7,176 nt of DNA from Fidelibacterota bacterium UBA1134. Lineage in GTDB: Bacteria > Fidelibacterota > Marinisomatia > Marinisomatales > S15-B10. Below the pieces are notes generated by a model. It saw nothing but the letters and a program-made list of their open reading frames with translations. It was not told where the DNA came from and made no database searches. Every line of letters begins with the position of its first letter. Within the stretch, counting starts at the first letter, position 1. The translations under genes and the position numbers were made by a program. The DNA lies in the NCBI GenBank assembly GCA_002311975.1, contig DCAL01000075.1:1-7176 (forward strand), written 5' to 3'. Positions 1-7,108 of this stretch are shown here, piece by piece.

Positions 1-266
1 TCGTAGGAAAAGTCCACATGTCCGGGAGTGTCGATAAGGTTGAAAATGTACTCATTGCCGTCGCTGTGATTGGTGTGCATCTGGATGGGGTGGCTCTTGA
101 TGGTAATTCCCCGTTCCCGTTCCAGCTCCATATCGTCCAGGACCTGATCCTTCATATCCCGCTTGGCGAGGGTATGCGTCATCTCCAGCAGGCGGTCGGC
201 CAGAGTGGACTTGCCGTGATCAATGTGGGCAATGATGCAGAAGTTGCGGATGAGCTCGGTTTTCAT
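1..266 (-). CDS. lepA: Elongation factor 4 (LepA), N-terminal part, cut by window edge
   Basis: LepA is a ribosome-associated translational GTPase that back-translocates or remodels stalled ribosomes. Only the first 88 codons are present; the gene runs off the left edge. The sequence shows the classic start MKTELIRNF, the P-loop AHIDHGKST (about residues 13-21), the switch I region ERERGITIK (about 50-58) and the G3 motif DTPGHVDFSY at the window edge. The order and spacing match LepA, not EF-G or EF-Tu: the IRNFxIIAHIDHGKSTLADRLLE block and VLDDMELERERGITIK are LepA-typical. The ATG at 264-266 gives the usual LepA N-terminus. Only a distant AGG lies upstream, with no good Shine-Dalgarno. It is divergent from the symporter gene. 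The SHPIQM segment after GITIK resembles Bacteroidetes/Chlorobi LepA from memory. Identification is firm; the C-terminal domains cannot be seen. Confidence 0.96.
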   Translation of the reverse strand, partial: MKTELIRNFCIIAHIDHGKSTLADRLLEMTHTLAKRDMKDQVLDDMELERERGITIKSHPIQMHTNHSDGNEYIFNLIDTPGHVDFSY

Positions 267-336
267 ACGGGCGAATTTACCTGTATGCCGCTAAGGCACC
301 AAGACACGAAATAATGCTCAGAACTGAAATCCGTAA

Positions 337-346
337 ACTCTCGAGT
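337..346. promoter_or_regulatory. Palindrome ACTCTCGAGT, possible operator
   Basis: This is an inverted repeat ACTC-TC-GAGT, extended one base each side to AACTC/GAGTT, in the lepA/symporter divergent intergenic region. A 9/10 identical element, ACTCTTGAGT, lies at 6874-6883 in the other divergent intergenic region. Shared placement suggests a regulator site, but short palindromes occur by chance and no regulator is identified. Confidence 0.2.
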
Positions 347-380
347 TGCCTGCGTTCTTAGCTCTGCACCCCTTTCCCGT

Positions 381-409
381 TTGCCATAATCCCGCATCCG
401 TCGTAAACT
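381..409 (+). promoter_or_regulatory. Candidate sigma70-type promoter for the symporter/SuhB pair
   Basis: TTGCCA at 381-386 (5 of 6 matches to TTGACA) and TAAACT at 404-409 (4 of 6 to TATAAT) are separated by exactly 17 bp. Transcription would start near 416, leaving a leader of about 50 nt before the ATG at 467. The -10 element lies within the second copy of a 9-bp direct repeat CGTAAACTC (332-340 and 402-410). This is a consensus match by eye only. If the host uses a Bacteroidetes-type promoter, the match may be meaningless. Confidence 0.3.
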
Positions 410-454
410 CCTCGCCATCTGAATACCGGCGTGGACGGTAATTTCTGGCTGAAC

Positions 455-459
455 GGGAG
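455..459 (+). promoter_or_regulatory. Ribosome binding site that sets the symporter start
   Basis: GGGAG lies 7 nt upstream of the ATG at 467. The longer reading frame could begin at a GTG at 431, but no Shine-Dalgarno-like sequence precedes that codon. This site therefore favours the ATG at 467. Confidence 0.6.
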
Positions 460-466
460 ATCATCC

Positions 467-2074
467 ATGACAAAAGCGAGAGCGGGATTAATATCATTTT
501 CAATCATTCTTTTTCTTCTGATATTTTTTGGCGTTAAACTGTTCGACACTGTCTGGACTTTTCCCTCATTTTCGCCTATTCCCTTCATGGTAGTGATGCT
601 GGTCGGCACCGGTATCTTCATCACCGTCTGGCTCGGGTTTCCCCAGATTAAACATTTTTGGCACGGTATAAAAGTTACTGGCGGAGTGTATGACAATCCC
701 GATGATGAAGGCGATCTGAATCATTTCCGCGCTCTCACAACAGCCCTGTCAGCCACAGTGGGCATCGGAAATATTGCCGGCGTTGCCACTGCCCTCTACT
801 ACGGAGGTCCCGGCGCCCTCTTCTGGATGTGGGTAACAGCTTTTTTCGGGACCACTCTGAAATTCGCTGAGTGTTCTCTGGCACTGAAATACAGACACAT
901 AGGAGATGACGGCCATACAGCCGGAGGTCCCATGTACACCATCGAGAACGGTATGGGACGTCAGTGGCGCTGGCTGGCGGTAGCATTTGCAAGTTTCGCC
1001 GTAATCTGCTCTTTCGCCACCGGAAACGCCATCCAATCGTTCACTGTTTCTGATCAGATCTACGCCGAAGTGGCGATATTTCTTGGTGAAGCCCACTTTC
1101 TGACGCTGAAACACACGGTATGGGCGGGATTTGAATTGTCACTGATGCAAGTGATAAACGGTCTTATTCTGTCGTCTATCATAGGTATGGTAATCATCGG
1201 TGGAATCCACCGCATCGGTCACGTGACCGGTTACCTCGCACCTTTTATGGCTGTCGTCTACGTAACGGCTGCCATCGCTATTCTAATCTCAAATTTCTCT
1301 GAGATCGGCGATGCACTTACGATGGTGATCTCCATGGCATTCAATCCACCTGCAGGAATCGCCGGCGTAGGCGGAGGTGTTCTGATGACCATGTTGTGGG
1401 GCATTAAGCGCGGTCTCTATTCAAACGAGGCAGGACAGGGCAGCGCCGCAATCGCACACTCTACCGCAAAGACAAAATACCCCATTCGGGAGGGCGCCGT
1501 AGCCATGCTCGGACCATTCATTGACACACTGATTATCTGCACCCTCACCGGATTGGTCATCATAACCACCGGCGCGTGGCAGTACACCGCCTACTTCGTA
1601 AAGATGACCGAATCCGATCCTGATACGATCAGGCAGATTCTCGAGAGCGGAATCTATAACGGGCACAAACTTCTCAACAGCAGCCTCCTGACCTCCTTCG
1701 CTTTCAAAGAAGGGTTGGACTGGCTTTTCTCGTACGGAGATAAAATCGTAACTTTTGCAGTGTTACTCTTCGCCATATCTACGGCTATCAGCTGGTCGTA
1801 CTATGGCGACCGGAGCGCCAACTATCTGTTCGGCAGTCGTGCTCTTCCTATCTACAAATGGTTTTTCATCCTGTTTGTCTTTATCGGTGCAATCGCCGAA
1901 TTGGAGGCAATCTGGGCATTCGGTGATGCCGCACTGGGAATTATGACATTCCCGAACCTGATATCCATCATTTTCCTGTCCACTGCACTGCGCAAGATGT
2001 CCGGCAACTATTTCTCCCGCAAACATCTGACATACAAAGAAATCCTGGCGCAACAGGATTCAGACTCGTCCTGA
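467..2074 (+). CDS. Sodium:alanine/glycine symporter, AGCS family (AlsT/DagA-like)
   Basis: This is an inner-membrane secondary transporter that couples Na+ (or H+) entry to uptake of alanine or glycine; the exact substrate cannot be read from sequence. The 535-aa protein contains the AGCS signature GGPGALFWMWVTAFFG at residues 113-128. It also has ATVGIGNIAGVATAL (96-110), AGGPMY (152-157), KRGLYSNEAGQGSA (314-327) and ISWSYYGDR (441-449), all hallmark family blocks. About eleven hydrophobic segments are visible, the first at residues 7-24. It is longer than the 440-490 aa I regard as typical, with apparent insertions near 201-228 and 375-412. The ATG at 467 is chosen over the GTG at 431 because of GGGAG at 455-459. 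Its TGA overlaps the ATG of the next gene (TGATG), so the two are probably one transcript and translationally coupled. Family assignment is very secure. Confidence 0.95.
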   Translation: MTKARAGLISFSIILFLLIFFGVKLFDTVWTFPSFSPIPFMVVMLVGTGIFITVWLGFPQIKHFWHGIKVTGGVYDNPDDEGDLNHFRALTTALSATVGIGNIAGVATALYYGGPGALFWMWVTAFFGTTLKFAECSLALKYRHIGDDGHTAGGPMYTIENGMGRQWRWLAVAFASFAVICSFATGNAIQSFTVSDQIYAEVAIFLGEAHFLTLKHTVWAGFELSLMQVINGLILSSIIGMVIIGGIHRIGHVTGYLAPFMAVVYVTAAIAILISNFSEIGDALTMVISMAFNPPAGIAGVGGGVLMTMLWGIKRGLYSNEAGQGSAAIAHSTAKTKYPIREGAVAMLGPFIDTLIICTLTGLVIITTGAWQYTAYFVKMTESDPDTIRQILESGIYNGHKLLNSSLLTSFAFKEGLDWLFSYGDKIVTFAVLLFAISTAISWSYYGDRSANYLFGSRALPIYKWFFILFVFIGAIAELEAIWAFGDAALGIMTFPNLISIIFLSTALRKMSGNYFSRKHLTYKEILAQQDSDSS

Positions 2075-2853
2075 TGATTACCGGCCGAGAGGATCTGCTG
2101 AATGTCGCTTTAGAGGCTGCTAAAAAGGCAGCCTCTTTCATTTCCGCGGAATCACACAAGGTGCGCCAGGTCGATTTTAAGGGAAAGACGAATCTCGTGA
2201 CCCAGGCCGATCGGGGCTCGGAAGAGATTATCCTTGCCATCATCCGCAGCAACTATCCCGACCACAACATCATAACGGAAGAATCCGCCGGTCAGACAAC
2301 CGATTCCCCTTTCACGTGGATTGTGGACCCTCTCGACGGCACTACAAATTTCGTCCACAGCTACCCCTTCTATGCTGTCTCCATTGCAGTTCACAAGGAT
2401 GGTGTGCCGCAGGCAGGAGTCATCGTGGACGTCTATCACAGACATACATACACAGCAACCGTCCGCGGCGGAGCTCGACGCAACGGTGAGCCGATCCACG
2501 TGACCGATAAACGTAAACTTCACGACAGCCTGCTGGCGACGGGATTTCAGTACAAGCATGACGACGTATGGGAAAGAAACTTCGACTACTACAAGACTTT
2601 TACGGACATCACACAAGGAGTGCGCAGAGCAGGCGCGGCAGCACTCGATCTCGTTCATGTGGCGTGCGGCTGGCTCGACGGTTTCTGGGAATTCGGTTTG
2701 AATTCGTGGGATGCCGCGGCGGGCGTCCTCATTGTGGAAGAAGCCGGCGGAAAGGTGTCAAAAACCGACGGCTCGCAGTTTTCTATCCATACGCCAGACA
2801 TCCTTGCCACTAACGGCAAGATTCACGGAGAGATGTTGACTATTTTCGAATAA
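2074..2853 (+). CDS. suhB: Inositol monophosphatase family protein (SuhB-like)
   Basis: This 259-aa cytoplasmic Mg2+-dependent phosphatase probably hydrolyses inositol-1-phosphate or related sugar phosphates. Relatives include SuhB, which also binds RNA polymerase in E. coli; that role is not inferable here. Both family signatures are intact: WIVDPLDGTTNFVH at residues 82-95 and WDAAAGVLIVEEAGG at 212-226. By alignment with human IMPase the metal ligands are E69 (in TEES), D85, the L87 carbonyl, D88 and D213, with T90 the conserved threonine next to them. All key residues are present and the length is normal for the family. The ATG sits in TGATG with the upstream symporter stop. The nearest AGGA is 15 nt upstream, too far for a normal Shine-Dalgarno, so expression likely depends on coupling to the symporter. 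FBPase or NADP-phosphatase activity within the superfamily cannot be excluded. Confidence 0.93.
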   Translation: MITGREDLLNVALEAAKKAASFISAESHKVRQVDFKGKTNLVTQADRGSEEIILAIIRSNYPDHNIITEESAGQTTDSPFTWIVDPLDGTTNFVHSYPFYAVSIAVHKDGVPQAGVIVDVYHRHTYTATVRGGARRNGEPIHVTDKRKLHDSLLATGFQYKHDDVWERNFDYYKTFTDITQGVRRAGAAALDLVHVACGWLDGFWEFGLNSWDAAAGVLIVEEAGGKVSKTDGSQFSIHTPDILATNGKIHGEMLTIFE

Positions 2854-2862
2854 AGAACTGTT

Positions 2863-4941
2863 TCAGAGTACCGCTCTGCGGAAAATATTGAGACCTTCCT
2901 TGTGTTTCTTCTGTAGCTCGCTCACCTTCACATTTATCAGGTCGTTGAACGAAAAGCGGCTATCGTCAGTAACACGACCGATGGCAGTACACGGCACGGC
3001 CATCTGCATGCAGATTCTCTCAATCTCGATTATGGCCTCCTCATGCACCGTCACGATGACTACCCCCTGTGTCTCCCCAAAGAGAAGCTTCTGATCCGTT
3101 ATCTTACTGCTCATATGGATGCGCGCTCCCGTCCCCTGCGGAGAGTTCAGAACACACTGAGCCAGTGCCGCTGCAAGTCCGCCCGATGAAACATTTGTTG
3201 CCGATTCGATCAGATCGACAGTATGAGCCATCAAGACGATATCACGCAATTTCGGCTCCACCCTCAGATCAACGGCCGGCGGAGGCCCTCCCTCCTTCTT
3301 TGCGACGATCCGAAGATACTCAGATCCGCCCAATTCACCGCGGTGACTGCCGAGCATCAGCACAAAATCACCGCACTGTTTGAACTTAGTCATAAGCGGG
3401 CGGAAATTCTGGGAAGCGGCGCCTATCACTCCGGCCACCGCCACGGGAGCGGAAATCTTTTCGCCAGTGGTAGTTTTCGTATCGATGATAGGAATGTCGA
3501 ACACGCGAGCCACTTCGTCAGCTCCTTGAAAGACTTCCCGTAACAACTCATCCTGTTCGCGGGAGACATCCTCAGCAACAAACGTATTCAGCACCGCGGC
3601 GGCGGGATTGATCCCGCGGCAGACCAGTTTCCTGGCGGCCGAGGCTACGGCCGTCCGCCCCCCCACTCTCGGATCGAGACCAAGGGTACGGCCCGAGGAT
3701 GAAACTTCCACGAGAGGTGAGACGGAATCTGCAGAAGCGACCTTGAGCTCAGATCTGCGCACCGTTTCCGCCACGTTGGGCGAGGCGAGAAGCGACAGGA
3801 GTGCGCCGCGGTACGATCTCGTTTTTTTCAGTGCAGTAGCATCCACCATTTCAGGCTTGATCGAGACAACAACAGAACCTGTCTGCTCAGCTGACGATTC
3901 ATGCACTTTCTCTAAGAGTTCAACAGGGAGAGACACCACCGTCTTTTTCGATCTCTTCACAGTAAGCATCTGACTGTTTGAAGTTTTGCCAATTCGATGA
4001 CAGTCAACCTTGAACTCCTTCGATAGTCTGATCAGCTCTCCCTCGAATCCTTTGGATATTACGGCCAACAGTCCGTGTCTTCCTGCGTGAAGGAGAATCG
4101 TGGCCATGGCCGAAGTTTTTTGGGCCGCCGGAAAGCGGGCCGCATCAAGAGTGATTCCCATGCCGTGCTCAGCGGATATCCGCGCAGCAGCAACACCGAG
4201 GCCGTCTTCGCTAACAGATTTCAGCTCTATCAGATAGGGCCGGTGCATCAGGTGGTGACTAAGCTGAGAGCAGATTTGCATGGCGGCAAATCTGCCTTTG
4301 CTGGACCGCCTGCTTCTCTGACTGAGGAAATAGACTGGATTACCATCTTGCCTGACCGTGGCGGGAGCGTCTGGCATTGAAGCCGTTACTCCCAGTATCA
4401 CTGGTGAGAAAAGTCCTGTCGAACCGAGATCAGCGTCGCTGAAAAAATCTGGCGCGGCAACATCTATCCCTGCACTAGAATTACATTCTTTCATGGCCAG
4501 TCCGAGCTTCTCTGACAGCGCCCTGATCCCCAGCGTCTCATGCGATCCCACCACCTGACCGCAGACTGCAATCTGTGGCAGAGCGCCCTCATCGGTCAGC
4601 TCCCTCAGAAGTGTCATGATGGCGCCGCACGCCATCTTATCAGCCGCCTTCCTGACCTTCACAGCACAGCCGCCGATTCTGGCCGTAACGTTCATAGCGG
4701 AGCCATCAACCTCAATGGAAACAACGTTTGACGGCTGTTGTGAAGCCGCTTCTCCCCTCGGCATGCTGTCCCGAATCCGCTTCACCCGTTCGGACGGTGA
4801 CATCCTCTCTCTGTAGGCCGCCAGCAGTGACAGTTCGGCATGCGTCGGCGGGCGGTCGAGGAGTTCCTCAAGACGGAAGAGGTGCTCTTCTGAGAAGCCC
4901 AATTTCCCTACAACGGCAGAGGTCACTTTGGGTTCGGTCAT
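2863..4941 (-). CDS. PurL-like protein (FGAM synthase II / PurM-AIRS superfamily), catalytic motifs lost; probable pseudoenzyme
   Basis: The family enzyme converts FGAR, glutamine-derived ammonia and ATP to FGAM in purine synthesis. This 692-aa protein has the short-PurL layout but has lost most of the active site. Residues 15-60 match the PurL linker region (LEELLDRPPTHAEL), yet WSEHCSYK is replaced by YRERMSPS (43-50), so the catalytic His becomes Arg46. The ESHNHPS region becomes RKAADK (97-102). QVGDPF becomes QICSQL (222-227), QD(M/L)GAAGL becomes a KSVSEDGL segment (241-248), and ESQERM becomes HAGRHG (285-290). The second half keeps GLDPRVGG-TAVASAARKLVCRG (421-443), NVSSGGLAAALAQ (583-595) and LFGETQG (620-626), but NFGNP and GGNVSxYN are gone (452-456, 486-495). 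The ATG at 4941 is the only good start and has no clear Shine-Dalgarno. It lies 33 bp downstream of uvrC, probably in one operon. The intact frame argues against a pseudogene. Its function is unknown. Confidence 0.85.
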   Translation of the reverse strand: MTEPKVTSAVVGKLGFSEEHLFRLEELLDRPPTHAELSLLAAYRERMSPSERVKRIRDSMPRGEAASQQPSNVVSIEVDGSAMNVTARIGGCAVKVRKAADKMACGAIMTLLRELTDEGALPQIAVCGQVVGSHETLGIRALSEKLGLAMKECNSSAGIDVAAPDFFSDADLGSTGLFSPVILGVTASMPDAPATVRQDGNPVYFLSQRSRRSSKGRFAAMQICSQLSHHLMHRPYLIELKSVSEDGLGVAAARISAEHGMGITLDAARFPAAQKTSAMATILLHAGRHGLLAVISKGFEGELIRLSKEFKVDCHRIGKTSNSQMLTVKRSKKTVVSLPVELLEKVHESSAEQTGSVVVSIKPEMVDATALKKTRSYRGALLSLLASPNVAETVRRSELKVASADSVSPLVEVSSSGRTLGLDPRVGGRTAVASAARKLVCRGINPAAAVLNTFVAEDVSREQDELLREVFQGADEVARVFDIPIIDTKTTTGEKISAPVAVAGVIGAASQNFRPLMTKFKQCGDFVLMLGSHRGELGGSEYLRIVAKKEGGPPPAVDLRVEPKLRDIVLMAHTVDLIESATNVSSGGLAAALAQCVLNSPQGTGARIHMSSKITDQKLLFGETQGVVIVTVHEEAIIEIERICMQMAVPCTAIGRVTDDSRFSFNDLINVKVSELQKKHKEGLNIFRRAVL

Positions 4942-4974
4942 TTTTCTGTTCTTCGGCTCACTCTGTTTAAGGCT

Positions 4975-6813
4975 TCATCGGGATGTTATTGATTTGGCAG
5001 CAGCGATAATCTCACCGGCTACCTCCTCACCAACGCCAACCGATTTGCACAGTTCCCGAACGGACGCTCCGGCGATAATCTCTACGGAGTCAAACTGAGA
5101 CAGAAGCCGCTTGCGCGTCATCGGCCCCACACCCCTAATATCATCGAAGATCGATTTCGTGGCGGCATTTCCCCTGCGCTGTCGGTGGAATGAAATTGCG
5201 AAACGGTGTGCTTCATCTCGAATCCGCCGCAGCAGAATCAGACCCGGCGATGTCTTCGGGATGGATTGAGGATCACTGAATCCGGGAACAAACACCTCCT
5301 CCAGCCGCTTGGCGAGACTGACAATCGGAATATAGGTGAGACCGAGCTCCTGAAGCGCCGAGGTTGCCATTCCGAGCTGACCCTTCCCCCCGTCGACCAG
5401 AATCAGATCAGGAAAGGTTGCCTTCTCGCTCTTCAGGCGCGCATAACGGCGGAGGATAACTTCGCGCATCATGGCAAAATCGTCAACCCCCCGCACCGTC
5501 TTAATCTTGAATTTTCGGTAGTTACTCTTTTTCGGCTTCCCATCTACAAAACAGACCATTGAGCCGACCGGTTTATAACCGTGGATGTTGGAGATATCAA
5601 ACGCTTCAATACGCCGCGGAGGTACTGATAAGTTCAGATCACCTTGCAACTGCTGTACCATCTTGGGAATCAACTCGTGCCGCCGGGCCTTCCTGCGCCG
5701 GTACTCACCGAGAAGGAGTTCCGCATTGGTATGGGTCATGCGCAACAGTCTCGCTTTCTCGCCGCGCTGCGGTACTGTCAAAGTCACCTTCTTTCCGCGC
5801 TTTCCCCTCAGCCACGCCGTCAATGCCGGCTCGTCCTTCACCCTCACAGACACAATGATCTCGGCCGGAATGAAATCTGTCTCCAGATAAAACTGGCGCA
5901 CGAAATCGGAGACGGTCCGTTCCATACTTCCGTCACCTACCCCGGACAGAAAGATCTTCTCCCGACCGGTAAGTTTACCGGACCGAATCCGCATAACAAC
6001 TGCGCACGCATCGTTTTCTTTTTCGGCGATGGCGATGACATCCCTGTCGTCAAATGTTGCGGACACTTTGCGCTGCCGCCTGGAAAACCTTTCCACCGCC
6101 TCGATCTGATCGCGATAACCGCCTGCCTCTTCGTAGTGCCTCAAGTTCGACGATTCAGCCATCTTGTGTCTCAGATCGGCAACAATCCTGTCCGTCCGGC
6201 CTTGGAGAAAACGGATCACCTCCCTAATCATGGCGCTGTAATCCTCCTCTGACACGAGACCTTCGCACGGTCCGCCGCACTTCCTGATATGATAATCGAG
6301 ACAGACTGATACTTTCTTGAGCGCGATGACATCATCGTTAATGATATAACTGCAACTTCGTATGGGGAATACTTTATGGATTACTTTAAGTGTGTTACGC
6401 AACGTCTTGACGTCTGTGTATGGCCCGAAATACTTGGAACCGTCCCGCACAATCCTCCGTGTCAGTAGCACTTTCGGATACGGTTCATCGGTGATCTGAA
6501 CGTAGGGAAATGACTTATCGTCTTTGAGGTTGACGTTATACTTGGGGGTGTACTGTTTGATAAGGTTCGCCTCAGTGAGAAGCGCCTCCACTTCCGAATC
6601 TGAAACGATCCATTCCACGTCACGGATGCGGGAAACGAGTGAGATCAGTTTGGGCGTCTGCAGAGCGCTCTTGTGGAAGTAGCTGCGGATCCTGTCTCTC
6701 AGAACAGCCGCTTTACCGATATAGAGTATCTTCCCCTTACCGTCTCTGAATAGATAGACGCCCGGCTTGCGCGGGATTGATTTGACCTTATTGCTTATAT
6801 CCATACAGTTCAT
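4975..6813 (-). CDS. uvrC: UvrABC system protein C (excinuclease subunit)
   Basis: UvrC makes both incisions flanking a DNA lesion in the UvrB-DNA complex during nucleotide excision repair. The 612-aa length is normal. Domains in order: a GIY-YIG nuclease with GVY (18-20), YIG (31-33), R41 and E81, for the 3' incision; four cysteines, C154, C171, C179 and C183, at the place where E. coli UvrC is reported to bind a 4Fe-4S cluster; a UVR coiled coil near 207-242 that binds UvrB; an RNase H-like nuclease with FDISN (D406), LVDGGKGQL (D474) and RDEAH (H536), for the 5' incision; and tandem helix-hairpin-helix motifs at about 555-608 for DNA binding. All catalytic residues are present. An alternative ATG three codons downstream (6802-6804) is equally plausible, and neither start has a clear Shine-Dalgarno. 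The PurL-like gene follows at 33 bp. A possible small ORF ends 8 bp upstream. Confidence 0.97.
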   Translation of the reverse strand: MNCMDISNKVKSIPRKPGVYLFRDGKGKILYIGKAAVLRDRIRSYFHKSALQTPKLISLVSRIRDVEWIVSDSEVEALLTEANLIKQYTPKYNVNLKDDKSFPYVQITDEPYPKVLLTRRIVRDGSKYFGPYTDVKTLRNTLKVIHKVFPIRSCSYIINDDVIALKKVSVCLDYHIRKCGGPCEGLVSEEDYSAMIREVIRFLQGRTDRIVADLRHKMAESSNLRHYEEAGGYRDQIEAVERFSRRQRKVSATFDDRDVIAIAEKENDACAVVMRIRSGKLTGREKIFLSGVGDGSMERTVSDFVRQFYLETDFIPAEIIVSVRVKDEPALTAWLRGKRGKKVTLTVPQRGEKARLLRMTHTNAELLLGEYRRRKARRHELIPKMVQQLQGDLNLSVPPRRIEAFDISNIHGYKPVGSMVCFVDGKPKKSNYRKFKIKTVRGVDDFAMMREVILRRYARLKSEKATFPDLILVDGGKGQLGMATSALQELGLTYIPIVSLAKRLEEVFVPGFSDPQSIPKTSPGLILLRRIRDEAHRFAISFHRQRRGNAATKSIFDDIRGVGPMTRKRLLSQFDSVEIIAGASVRELCKSVGVGEEVAGEIIAAAKSITSR

Positions 6814-6821
6814 GAATTTAA

Positions 6822-6965
6822 TCAGGCACGGCGAGAGAGAATAGGTGAAATGCCAGACAACCTATCCCAGAACACTCTTGAGTGACGCCGGTTCAAAATG
6901 TGATAGCTCTCGCTGTGCTGCAGGAATGGCTTAACACTGATTCTCTCCGGCTTATCTGACTCCAT
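6822..6965 (-). CDS. Possible 47-aa basic small protein upstream of uvrC (hypothetical)
   Basis: This is an ATG-to-TGA frame of 47 codons beginning MESDKPERISVKPFLQ and ending in ILSRRA. It is rich in Arg, Lys and His, with no hydrophobic membrane segment. Two things support it: GGAG at 6973-6976 (minus-strand sense) lies 7 nt before the ATG, a better Shine-Dalgarno than that of uvrC itself, and the stop falls 8 bp before the uvrC ATG, a typical operon spacing. Upstream, the same frame continues open apart from one TGA at 7008-7010. I recognise no family. A chance frame or a short leader peptide affecting uvrC translation are realistic alternatives; by length alone it is not significant. Confidence 0.3.
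   Translation of the reverse strand: MESDKPERISVKPFLQHSESYHILNRRHSRVFWDRLSGISPILSRRA
6874..6883. promoter_or_regulatory. Palindrome ACTCTTGAGT, possible operator
   Basis: This is an inverted repeat ACTC-TT-GAGT, extended to CACTC/GAGTG, about 60 bp upstream of the uvrC ATG. It matches the element at 337-346 at 9 of 10 positions, differing only in the central pair. It falls within the candidate 47-aa frame, so if that frame is real the match is more likely coincidence. Confidence 0.2.
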
Positions 6966-7102
6966 CACATTACTCCGGAACTTTGAGAGCAACGCGATCT
7001 CCCACGATCAATCCTCAGAAAGATGCTCCTGTTTACCCATTTTCACGATCGCTTTCTTTGAGAGGAGATTGTGCTTTCCCTTTTTATATTCCACCCACTT
7101 TC

Positions 7103-7108
7103 GAGGAG
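7103..7108 (+). promoter_or_regulatory. Ribosome binding site for the right-edge gene
   Basis: GAGGAG lies 3 nt before the ATG at 7112. The spacing is short but usable, and no other in-frame start nearby is better placed. It supports 7112 as the true start. Confidence 0.55.

Noticed and set aside
314..361. 15-codon frame starting MLRTEIRKL upstream of the symporter, as a leader peptide
   Set aside because: No Shine-Dalgarno, no attenuator-like structure and no codon pattern pointing to a regulated amino acid; expected by chance.
431..466. GTG at 431 as the symporter start, adding 12 residues
   Set aside because: No ribosome binding site precedes it, whereas GGGAG is ideally placed before the ATG at 467, and the extra residues precede the first membrane segment without resembling the family.
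2152..2658. 168-codon minus-strand frame inside the SuhB-like gene
   Set aside because: It is antisense to a gene with both family signatures intact; a shadow frame.
2864..2878. Hairpin CAGAG-N5-CTCTG, flanked by TATTTTC (2841-2847) and GAAAATA (2881-2887), as a bidirectional terminator
   Set aside because: The T-run precedes and the A-run follows the stem on the plus strand, the reverse of an intrinsic terminator, and no U-run follows on the minus strand either.
2863..4941. PurL-like gene as a decaying pseudogene
   Set aside because: 692 codons remain open without frameshift or stop, several C-terminal blocks are still conserved, and the spacing to uvrC is operon-like; decay would be expected to leave disruptions.
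5644..6252. 202-codon plus-strand frame inside uvrC
   Set aside because: It lies wholly antisense to uvrC, which has every catalytic motif, and its composition is that of a shadow frame.
6841..6865. ATAGGT-N13-ACCTAT inverted repeat upstream of uvrC as an operator or hairpin
   Set aside because: Six-base arms with a 13-nt loop are expected by chance, and it is not repeated elsewhere in the window.
6973..7014. 14-codon minus-strand frame ending GDRVALKVPE just before the 47-aa ORF, as a frameshifted gene end
   Set aside because: It has no ATG and is bounded by a TGA upstream; joining it to the neighbouring MGKQEHLSED frame would require an assumed missing base with no other support.
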